Below are positions 1 through 12,000 of a stretch of 64,000 bases of DNA, piece by piece. Position 1 is the stretch's first letter. The number at the start of each line of letters is the position of its first letter. A program made the translations under genes and the position numbers. The stretch lies in the NCBI GenBank assembly GCA_030704615.1, contig CM060731.1:79712756-79776755 (forward strand), given 5' to 3'. The DNA is from Takakia lepidozioides (lineage: Eukaryota; Streptophyta; Takakiopsida; Takakiales; Takakiaceae). The notes under the pieces are model-generated. The model saw only the letters and a program-made list of their open reading frames with translations, searched no databases and had not been told where the DNA came from.

Positions 1-2
1 GA

Positions 3-3000
3 CAGTCGAAGTCAATGGTGCAGCTGCAGAAACAGCTGGACTGTATGAAGTCTGTTTTGGAGGAAGAATGGGCCTATCGAAAATGCTTGGAGGAGAAAAT
101 TGCTACTTTTAGCAAGCAATTAGATGAGACATCTGTCCCTCATAAGTGTGCAGAAACTCCCATACCACAAGGACAGGATTTTGAGGGGGTCAGAGAGGTG
201 AAACATTCTGATGCAGTCATGCAGCTCCAAATGGAGCTTGATTGTATGGAGGCTGGGTTGGCAGAAGAGTTAGCTGCCAATGGCTGTAAACGGGAAAAAG
301 GTACTCCAAGAAGACAGCAAGGAGCCGAGGAGACCGTCGAGGTTAAACACTCTGTTACCATCATGCAGCTTCAGCTGGAGTTGGAGTCTGTGGAGATTAC
401 TTTGGAAGAAGAACGCGCCCACCTCAAAGAGGTTGAAGCAAATAGTGCACAACTTGGCAAGCTGTTGGAGGAAGCACTGTCGAAGCTTGAGCAGGAGAAA
501 GCTTTGGTGGAAGCTCGAGAAGGTCAGAAGGTTTTCAGCTTAAGTGAGCTGGAGACTTTGCAAATAGAGCACAGGAAGGCACTGGAAAGGTTGACAACGA
601 GGGAGGTAAAAGAGTTGGTGCTGAGGAAAAGGACATTTCAGCTGGCGCAAGAGTTTGGATATGCAGAGAGGGAATTCAAGTTCACAGATATAAAGGGAAA
701 TGAAGACAGAGTTGTGGGTGAGGCTGTGCAGTCTGCTGGTAAGGGGGAGTTGGAGAGAGCAAGAATTGAACCAGAAAAAGCTCAAAAGCTTAGTATTGAG
801 GTTGGGGGACAGGAAGCCTCTTGGCAATCCCAGGAGCAAGACATGAATGTAACTGGCTCTCCAGCAGAGATGCTAGAGATGGCTGCGTTAAGGAGGCAAT
901 TAGCAGAAAAGGAGTTTCTACTAGCAGAGGTGCAGGTGCAGGTGACTAAAATGCAAGGGGAGTTAGCAGTGTTGGAAGATGAAAAGGCACAATTCAGCCT
1001 AGAGAAGGAAAAGTTTGAGATTGGAGCGATGGACCTGCAAGAGCTTCGGAGGGCAGAGACACGCTTACATAAGGTAGAAGCTAAGGCCTCAGAGACGCCC
1101 GGAGCTCAGGCACAATTGGCAGCAAAGGACGAGTGGAAGGTAGAAAAAAGAACATTGCTGTCAGTAGCAAATGAGACTGAGCAGCAATATTTGAAGGTGG
1201 AAAATGTGTTGAAACCGGCCCAAGATGACCCTGCAAAACTTCAAGTACAATACAATGAAACAGCAACTCGGGACCTTACAGGACATGTAGAGAGGGCCAG
1301 GCTTGAAAGTGAGTTGGGGGAACACCTGGAAGCGATGCAGATGCTTGCTGATGCATTACAGAGCCAGGTACTTATGTGCCTCTCTTGTTCTGCGTGAAGT
1401 CTCCCTTCCTCTCTTTTGTCTTTTGTCTTCGATCCCTTATGGAGGTCTTCCATTACGAGGATCAGAAATGCTTGGCAGCTTACCAGCATGAGAAGTTGGC
1501 TCTGTAGCAATTGGGCAATAGTTACTTTTTGGGCTGCTTGTGCCCCTCTCTTTTTCTTATTTATTGCTTTCTCGTCTTTGAGCTTTCCGCGACGTCATAG
1601 AGTACCATTTCATTCCATTTCCCCCCTCTCTAACCAGATGGTCCGCCAGCACTCCGACAGTTCGCATTGGCTACCTTCAGGGGTAGGTCATCACAGCCAC
1701 AGTTCACATTGAGTACATTACCCACCAGAGGACCAACAGACAAAAAATGCTGGGTGCACTCAGTCTGCAACCGGCTCTGGGATATAGAGGGCAGAGGGTA
1801 TTATTTCCCATGGAGTATGCCCATAAGTATCCAAAGATGATGTGCCTCAAGGTTAGATAAAGCCGTCCAGATTTTAAAAGAAAGTCTTTACCTAAACCTT
1901 AATTTGATGCAGGCGTTCAGCCAGAACTGAGACCTAGGGGAGGTCACAGCTTTTGGTGTTGTCTTAAGTGTCTAGAAGTAGGAAGGACCAGTGCCTGGTT
2001 TTGGGATGCTTTCTAAGAGCTTCTCTATCTCAGAAAAATACCATCATTCACAAAAATGGGGCACACACCTAGCTGGATTGACTCTTAATTACAGAGACGC
2101 AAAATTCTCTTAGGTTGTACAGTCGACCAGTGGCCAGTTCTTTGTCATAAAGGGTATGAACAATCTGAGAGGAGTTCCTGCTTGCCTGGAACCCATTACA
2201 TGGATTCCTCATAACAGATCCACTTTGAAATTTCCTCATCGAGACTCTGGGGGTTATGCTCTGTAATTCCCTCAATGTTCACCAATCTTTATCTTTAGGA
2301 AAATTTATTAAATTATTAGTCATTTCTGAATAACTAATTTGGGTTTCACTGTGGACAAATTTGCTCATCATTGTCTATTATTACCTTCCATTTTCTGAGG
2401 AAAGGGCAGTTAGCTCCTGTGCTTAGGAGGTCAGCATTCAATGGCTTGCCAAGGATTTGATTGCACTTTTTGGTTTACAAATTTTTCTCCCCCTCAAGAA
2501 GGGAAAAAGGAAAGAAAATGCATTACATCCATAAAGACATTTGCTGTCAGCCAAAACATTCCAACTCCAACTGATAATAGCTTTCAACCCCCTTGTCCCA
2601 TGGGCCTCCCTCTCTGTACATTTAAAGGTTTGTTTTTTCCTTCTCAGATTGACGTAAGTATTGAGGGGAATACGTGTATGGCAGCTGGAGATGAAAGAAG
2701 AGGAAACTGCCAAGTTGAAGGAGGAGATGGCAGAGCAAAATCAGGAGTGGGAGACAGAGAAAGAAAAGCTAATGGTCAAAGCACAGGAGGCAGAGAACCA
2801 TTCTCTCCACAAAGATCAGGCACTTCTGTCTATGCAAGACAGTCTAACAACTATTCAAGCTCAGATATCTGAAGCAGAGGTTCGGGAACATGCATTCTCT
2901 ACACGCATGTCAGAGCTTCTTGGGGTGAAGGAGGAACGCATGATCCAGAAGTGGCTAGAAGCTGCAGCACTAGCTGAAGTCCAAGACAAGAAGCTCTGTG

Positions 3001-6000
3001 AAGAAGACCTGGTGGCTGCAGAATCTAGGGTGCAGCTAAAGGAGGAGAAGGTTACAGCATTGACTAAAGTGTTTGATAGCTTAATCTTGGAGAAGATGTA
3101 TTTGGATATGGAGAAACAGAGGGTGAGCCAGGATGCTGAGAGTGCTAAACAAATTATGGCTCAGAAGGAGGAGGAGGTTTCCTCAATTCAAAGAAATATG
3201 ATTGACGTTGAGGCAAATACAAAGCAAGCTGAAGAGAAATTGCAGACACTGACATTGCTTAAGGGTGAGTGCACTCTCTCAGACGGAAATTGGAGGGCAG
3301 AGAAAGAGAACCTTGCTGCGGAGATTGAGAAATTGAAGTCATGTATGGCTAAAGAGGAGGAATCTACTTTGGAAAAGCAGGTGGAGATTGAATGTCTCCT
3401 GGAGGGGATGCAGGAGAAAGAATTCACTGCCTCAAAGGATCTTGTAGCATTGAAATTGAAGGTGCAGATTATGGAGAGTCGATGGTGCAATGAGTTGAAA
3501 CAGTTGTCAATGCAACTGAACAAGGCCACCACAGAGTTGTCTCAGAAAGAAAAAACTGTGTCGATCAGCCAACTGGAGCTTGCAAAGGCCTTTGCATTGC
3601 TGGCTGATGCAGAGGAGAGAGTTAATCTTTTGACTGAAGCAAATGCTGCGATGACTAGGGAGTGGGAAACAGAGAGGGAGATGTTACACTTAGAGAAAGA
3701 GCAGCTGCAATTTGAGCTGTCCAGGTGGGAGCAAACTTCTGGAGTCCTGCAGAAGAGTGACGAACAGGCACTCAGAAGTTTTAGTGAAAACAGATTAGTC
3801 ACAACAGGTGAAAAGAGCACCAACAAGCAATTTGATAGGCTGCAGCAAGAGTGTGAGAGGGTAAGGGCAGAGAACAAGGAGCTACAGTTGAAGGTTAGAG
3901 AGAAAGATACCATAGTCTTGGCAGTTAAAATGGAGCTTTCTGAAGGTAGAACAGATCTGAAGGAGTCAGAGGTTGAGTTTAAAAAGTTTTCCAAAGATAG
4001 GGAGCAGCTTCAGCAGGTGGATATGGAAGTCAGAAAGCAAATCAATGATTTTATGAAAGAGCTCAGTGTTGCTCAAGGGGAGGTTAGTCAGGGAAAGAAG
4101 CTGGTGGAGGTGAAGGCTAATCATTTGGTCATGAAGATGCTGCTTGAAACACAAGAGAGGATGGATGAGGCTCAACGAGAGTGGATGAAGGAGAGGGAAC
4201 GACTAGAAAGAGAGTGTAAGGAGGCCAAGGTCAATGCCAGTGAGAAAGCCAGAAAAGCTGAGGATTTGTTGATGAAATTTGAGGTTGGGCAGGCCACATT
4301 GCAGGAAGCGGAGCAGCTAGTGAATGCTCTGGTACGGGCAAATGAGAGTGCCAAGTGCGATGCACAAGCATGCAGAGCCAACAGTGAAAAACTTTCCTTG
4401 GCTCACACTGAGGAGACAAAATTTGTACTGTTGGAGACTACGGAAATGGTGGCCCTGGCTCAGGAGGAGCTGCGTTTGATTGTGGGTCATTTGGAGAGGG
4501 AGATGCAGGCCTCACGGGCAGAGATCCAAATTTTCAAGATGGGGATGAAACAAGAAGTCACGAAGTGGAAGGGGGCTCTTGGGGTTCATGTGGCCAAGGT
4601 GGTGAAGTTGGGATTGGGTGAAGAAAAAATCCTTGATACTGAGCTGATTGATTGGCAACAACAGTATAAAACAGCCAGGGAAGTACTGGCTGAGAAGGAG
4701 TCAACTATTAGCAACCTCCAGGCAGAGGTTGAGAAGAGCCATGTAGTAACTGTGGAGGTTCATAAAACCCTGGCGGACACATTAAAATTCCTACACGAGA
4801 AAGAGGAGATGGTCGTGAAGTTGGTCAATCAACTCAATCAGCTCCCCCAAACTGTACTTGATCTGGAGAAGGAGAAGGCCGAGCTAAAGTCTATGGTTGA
4901 AAGGCTCAAATCAGAGGTGACGGAATTTCAGCAGCAAGCTGTGGCAGCTGAGACAGCTTTGGCTGAAATGGAGCAGATGAGATTAGAGATGGAATCACTA
5001 CAGAGAGAGCTCAAAGCAATAGAGGTGCTGCAGCAGGAACTTGATAGTCAGAGGGACGAGCTACACACCATGGCAGTCCAGAGGAGCAAGCTTGAGGCAA
5101 ATCTTGCTCAGAAGATTGAAGAGTTGAAAGGGCAGGTAGCCAACTGGCAAGCAAAGGCTACAGCTCTGGAGGAAGAATCAGAGAAGAAAAGGAAAACCAT
5201 TGAAAGTCTGGAGGATGAGCTGTTGATGGTGGAGCAAAATATGGTCCATTCCCTTGAAAATGCTACCGACGACTTGAAGGAGATGCAAATGGAAAGGGAC
5301 AAGCTTCGCACAGAATTGCTTGTCGTGAATGAACAGCTAGAAATGGAACAAGTGCTTGCAGATGAGCGAGAATCTATTGCGGCTGAAGCACGCAAGGTAG
5401 AATCCCTTGCCATACACTAACTCTTTTCTTTCCATTTCATTTCATTTCCTCTCTTTTTTTGGCTCTGGTTTTGTTTCCTCTCTCATGTTTCTTTTTCCAT
5501 TTTGCCCATAAGCTCTTTGAGCTTTCCGTGGACCTTATAAAGTACCATGTCCTTTCATTTCCTTCCCTCTGTTGATGTATTCTGAAGTAGTGCTTGCCTT
5601 TTTGCCTTTGGTTGTGTCTCCTCTCTCTTTTTTTTTTGTTCTCTCTTCTCCATTTTGTCCCATAAGCTCTATGAGCTTTCCGCGGACGTTATAAAGCACC
5701 ATTTCATTTCATTTCTCTTGTTTTTTGCCATTTTGTCCCATAAGCTCTTTGAGCTTTCCACGGACGTTATAAGGTACCATTTCATTTTATTTTATTTGTT
5801 CTACCTGCCTTGTGACCTTCAATTTTTCTGTAATAAATTTCCTTTGGGCCTCCCGCAGACATAATAGTACACTACTTTCTTGAGCTTCCCATGGATGCTA
5901 CAGAGTTACTTTCTTGCTTCGCTCTTTGTCTTTTATTCTTTAATTGTCAAGCACGGTGGCGATCCCATGATAGAGGCCCTAGTTCTCCTCTTTAACCTTA

Positions 6001-9000
6001 TCTGGAAGAGTGAAATGATCCCCTTTCGCTGGCGACAGGGGGTCATTGTCAATCTATACAAGAAGGGTGACAGAGAAGAACCGGGGAACTACCGTGGCAT
6101 CACGCTCCTCAATGCTGTTGGCAAGACATTCTGCAGAGTTATAAGTACTCGTCTCGAGGTTGTTCTGGAGTCTAGAGGTTGTTTCCACGAAGGCCAAGCT
6201 GGCTTTCGGCGAAACAGGGGCTGTGTGGATCATATCTTCACTCTAAGCCAGATTATCCTCGAGGATGTGGAAAGTGAGGGATTTGGGTTAAGGGTGGGTG
6301 ATACCACCATACCAGCCCTTATGTTTGCAGATGACTTCGCAGGCATAGGGGAGACTCCAACCAATCTCCAGGAGTTGATTGATTGCGCGAAGAGATACTT
6401 TGATCTTTGGGGGCTAGAGGCTAATGTCAGCAAATGTGCAGTGGTAGCATTCAACGACAGAGGAGAGGGAGGAAGTGATCTTAAGTGGCAGTGGGGTAGC
6501 CAAGAGATCCCGGTCCTCCCTTCCTACACTTACCTGGGCGTTGAGTTCTCCTCCAATTGGAATTGGGATGCACATATCCGGAAAGTTGTTCAAACTGGCA
6601 AGGGCAAAGCTCTGGGGCTCACTAAATTTATCCACTGCAGAGGGGTCAACTCTGAGGTTAAGAAAACCATGCTTTGACGTGTTATTAGACCTGCCTTGGA
6701 GTACGGATCTGCTATATGGGTTGATAACTCCAACCAGGCTAAGTCTCTAGAATCCATTCAAGTCGGGATGCTTAAGGAGTGTATGTCAGCATGCTCCAAA
6801 ACAGCCAATGTGGCTGTTCGGGGTGAGTTTGGCATTCCGTCCTTAAGCTCCCGACGAGATAAATTCAAGGTCAGATGGTGGGGTCAGCTGCAACATATGC
6901 CCAACACCAGATATCCTAAATTAATCGACTCTATATCTTGGAAACAGGACCGCCCTGTCAAACAGGCTAAGTCCTGGCAGAAGAGTGTAGAAGAGATCCT
7001 CAAGGACCTGGACCTGGATCCGCAAGTCTTGACCCTGCTGGATAAATCTGACTTAGAGGCTGTAGTGTCCTCAGCCATGTCTGTTGCCATGAGATTGTCT
7101 GATGAAAATGAAGTTAGGCAGAAAACTTCCCTGAACTTGTTTCCAGTCTGTGACATGAGGGAGGACATCTTGGATGACCTCAAGGGTCTACCCACTCTCG
7201 GCACTAGCCTGAAATTTAAACTCAGGGCAGGAAGCCTACCTTTGAACAGCAAACAGAAGCAGAGAGGAAAGGGAGAGTGCAATTGCCCGTTGTGTGGGCA
7301 ATCTGAAGACAGTATTCATTTTCTGATACACTGTCCGGGGTTCTCTCACCAAAGAGACGCTCTCTTCAAATCTATTAAGGGAATTGTGCCTGTACCCCTG
7401 TTTACCAACTTTGAAAGTCTCGAGGCTGAGCCAAAAGCCCAGGCCCTCCTGAGGCCTAGTTTTTGGGCAAATCACTCACAGCAGATTGATGCTTGTGTGA
7501 AGGGATTTCTAGAGGATATCTGGAAAACCCGGATTAATTCTTTATATGGAGGTAAGTCTTACTACCAACGTCAGCCCCTGACAGAGGTAGGTTCTGTCCC
7601 TTTTGTTCCCGCTCAAACTGGGCGCGGGGTCAATGGCCACAAGGCTACGGCAAACAACGTCTTATGAGTACAATCTTTAATTGTGGTTTCTGGACTTGTT
7701 CCTCTCTCATGTTTCCATTTTGTCCCATAAGCTCTATGAGCTTTCCGCGGACGTTATAAAGTACCATTTCATTTCATTTCATTTCATTCTTTATGCTTGG
7801 CAGCTTACCTGCAGAAGGCCTTCACCCTTAGACAATCACTAGAACATTAGTTCTTATTCTTGGGTTCTGGTTTTGTTTCCTCTCATGTTTTTCTTCCATT
7901 TTGTCCCATAAGCTCTATGAGCTTTCCGCGGATGTTATAAAGCACCGTTTCATTTCATTTCCATTGTGTCCCATAAGCTCTATGAGCTTTCTGCGGACAT
8001 TATAAAGCACCATTTCATTTCATTTCATTCTTTCTTGTTTCTTGAAAATAAAGAACAGTTCTTCTTTTATTGCCCTCTGTATTAGGAGATCCGTGGGAGA
8101 TTCCACTTTCTATCTGTGGAACTCAATCTCTCACTGAAGTGGCCACAAGGCTACGGCAAACAACGTCTTATGAGTACATTCTCTCACTGAAGTCTTCCAT
8201 TATGAGGATCAGAATTGCTTGGCAGCTTACCTACACGAGGCCTTGACCCTTAGGCAATCCCTTGAGCAGTAGTTGCTTTTGGGCTGCTTGTGGGGGTCCC
8301 CTCTCTCTGCCATTACGAGGATCAGAAATGCTTGGCAGCTTACATTATAATGTTCGCTTAAATTCATTTCATTTCCCATTTCATTTACATGGTTGGATAG
8401 AAATTTAACTAGTCCGCTTAGAGTTTAAGTAGTTGGGTCAGGAAGAAATTAGCACTTGGAGGGAATGAATTTTTATTGTGAGATCCAATGGATCAAATAC
8501 CTTCCAAGTGCATACACCTATGTTCCAGTAACCAGGGGATCCTTATCTTTGCAGGTTGCAGAGCTGAGTAAGACCCATGCTGAAGAGAAGCAGGAGGAAG
8601 CAAACATTCTTGGAAGATCTGTGGAAGAGTTGGAGAGTACAGTTTATGCTCTGGAGAGCCAAGTATGTTAGTAAACTGCTGTGATGTGTCTTTTCATATG
8701 GTTCTTGTTGCTGCATTTTGTCCTGTTTTGTTTCCTCTCTCTTGTTTTTTCCATTTTGTCCCATAAGCTCTTTGAGCTTTCCGCGGACGCTATAAAGTAC
8801 CATTTCATTTCATTTTATTTCCCATTTGTGCCTTCTGCAGATGTTACAAAGTCTCATTTATTTCTTTCTTTTTCCTCTCATGTTTTCTTCCATTTTGTCC
8901 CATAAGCTCTATGAGCTTTCCGCGGACGTTATAAAGTACCATTTCATTTCATTTCATTTTTCCTGTGGAGATCAAATATCTCTCTAGATCTCTTCTTCCT

Positions 9001-12000
9001 CCCACCTTAAAGAATCTCTTGATTTTGAGTTATTTTTGTTTGTTGATGTTGTAAAGTACTATTTCTTTTCATTTTGTCACATAAGCTCTTCGAGCTTCTC
9101 ATTAGAAAGGGTCTTCGCTATTCCTTTCATTTCTTCTCTTGTTTGTAAGTTTTTTTGCTTGCTTGCTTGCCCTCTCTGCCCATCCCTCAGTTATGAAGGC
9201 CAGACATGCTTTGCAGTGTACATCCATGAGGTACATCTGCAGAGTTTGCTATTATTATTTGCATTGGTCCAGTTCAGGAGCCTACCAAGTATATCACAGA
9301 GCTTTAGTATTTGAAAGGTTTTTGGTTTTTTGAATTTCTTTTGGAACTTCGTTTCTAAAGCTTAATATTTTTGTTTGCCTCCTGGTTTTGGGGCAGCTGG
9401 GAATTCTGAAAAGGGAGACAGACAGGCATCGACTAATGCGAGAGGATATGGAGATGGAGCTGCAAGGATTGAAGAATCATATGTCTATAATGCAAGCAGC
9501 ACTTGACGAAGCTGGAGCCCGTAGTGCTATGGAACTACGGGAGGCACAGTCTGCCAGGGAAGAATTGGAAAGGTTGGAGAAACCGTCATTTCTCCTGACA
9601 TTTGTGTTTTCTTTTGGTAGGACTCTTGTAGCTCATGCTTCATTACATGAGCGGTAGGCTTTAGTTCTTTGGTCCTTACAGTCATGTGTGCATGGCAAAT
9701 AAATGCATGCAAGGTGGTCATGTGGTCTGTCACTTGTGTATGTTTGAATATATGCACTGTTTTCCAAATGTATATTCCCATAATTGTGTAGGAGACTAGA
9801 GGAGAAGGACGCCGAACTGTTACACGTCCACAGGAAGCTGGAGAATCTTCAGATAGACTCTCAAGAAAAAGAGGCACAGGTCTGCTTTCACCCTGTCAAA
9901 TGTCTACCAATTTGTGTCTAAGCAGGATGAGATCCACTTGAGTCCCAAGTTAACAGCCTGGTCCAAAGCGCACGTTATACCATAAAGTATATCTGTGGAC
10001 AAACTGCAACTAGAGACCAGTGCATCTAGATTGTACTCATAAGACGTCGTTTGCCGTAGCCTTGTGGCCATTGACCCCGCGCCCAGTTTGAGCGGGAACA
10101 AAAGGGACAGAACCTACCTCTGTCAGGGGCTGACGTTGGTAGTAAGACTTACCTCCATATAAAGAATTAATCCGGGTTTTCCAGATATCCTCTAGAAATC
10201 CCTTCACACAAGCATCAATCTGCTGTGTGTGATTTACGCAAAAACTAGGCCTCAGGAGGGCCTGGGCTTTTGGCTCAGCCTTGAGACTTTCAAAGTTGGT
10301 AAACAGGGGTACAGGCACAATTCCCTTAATAGATTTGAAGAGAGCGTCTCTTTGGTGAGAGAACCCCGGACAGTGTATCAGAAAATGAATACTGTCTTCA
10401 GATTGCCCACACAACGGGGAATTGCACTCTCCCTTTCCTCTCTGCTTCTGTTTGCTGTTCAAAGGTAGGCTTCCTGCCCTGAGTTTAAATTTCAGTCTAG
10501 TGCCGAGAGTGGGTAGACCCTTGAGGTCATCCAAGATGTCCTCCCCCATGTCACAGACTGGAAACAAGTTCAGGGAAGTTTTCTGCCTAACTTCATTTTC
10601 ATCAGACAATCTCATGGCAACAGACATGGCTTTGGACACTACAGCCTCTAAGTCAGATTTATCCAGCAGGGTCAAGACTTGCGGATCCAGGTCCAGGTCC
10701 TTGAAGATCTCTTCTACTCTCTTCTGCCAGGACTTAGCCTGTTTGACAGGGCGGTCCTGTTTCCAAGATATAGAGTCGATTAACTTAGGATATCTGGTGT
10801 TGGGCATATGTTGCAGCTGACCCCACCATCTGACCTTGAATTCATCTCGTCGGGAGCTTAAGGACGGAATGCCAAACTCACCCCGAACAGCCACATTGGC
10901 TGTTTTGGAGCATGCTGACATACCAGTGCATCTAGAGTGGGAATGCATGTGATCAGCTTGATCTACAGGTCCTGCTTTCAAACAAGCAGTTATACACTTT
11001 TCGGTGCTTGTACTCAGATTAAAATATCCAAGGCACATGTTTCGGACCTCCAAATCGCCACAGAAAGGCAGGCAGCCGAATACCAGCTGAAGGTATATTT
11101 TCTTTCCCAGTGGAAACAACAAGCTTTTCTCCTTTTCCCTTGAGCTTTATTGCTTTTGGGCTGTTTGTGGCCCCTCTCGCTTGGCAGCTTACCTGCACGA
11201 GGCCTTGAATCTTAGAGAATCCCTTGAGCAGTAGTCGCTTTTGGGCTGGTTTTTGGCTCTGGTTTTGTTTCCTCTCTCAGCCGAGATCCACAGCAACATT
11301 GGAGTCAAACAGGGCTGCCCCCTTTCACCTACCCTGTTCGGGATCTACATTGACGCCTTGGAGAATTACATATCAAAAAACCATGGGGTTGGGGTCCCGT
11401 TGGATGGGGGACCAACCCAATCAGATCTCCTCTATGCTGATGATGTTGCCCTTTTGGCACAATCCCCGGTCTTTCTGCAACGCCATCTCAAAATTTTGGA
11501 ACAGTTCTGCAAAGACTATGGGATGCAGGTCAATCTTAGTAAGACCAAGATCATGGTCTTCAATGGCCAGGCTGATCGTAGATTCATCTTCAACCAGCAG
11601 GAAATTGAGATTGTGAAATCATACCGGTACCTAGGTCTGGTTATCCACTCCCCCAAGTTTCACTTTGCAGCCACTGCCTTGGACAGGTTGACTAAAGGTA
11701 AGGCGGCCTCCGTCCGCCTTCAGGCCAAATGCAAGCAAATACATCTGCGGCATCCCCCGACCAAAAAGTGGCTGTTTGACACCGTCGTCAGCCCTGCTAC
11801 CATCTATGGTTGTGAGTTCTGGGCACCTGGTGTCCCTGTCTCCTGGTGGGAAAAGAATTTGGAACCATTACAGTCATCTTTTCTCCAAGCAATGCTTGGC
11901 GCCAGGAGCACAACTCCATCTCAGATCCTAGGTGCAGAGTTCGCATGTGTACCATTGCAATCCGAGGCCCTCTTCAGGCTTACAATCTTTCTCCATAGAT

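Noticed and set aside
2648-2653. Six-base micro-exon (ATTGAC followed by GTAAGT)
   Set aside because: It would leave a roughly 30-base intron before the in-phase acceptor at 2684, too short for plant splicing.
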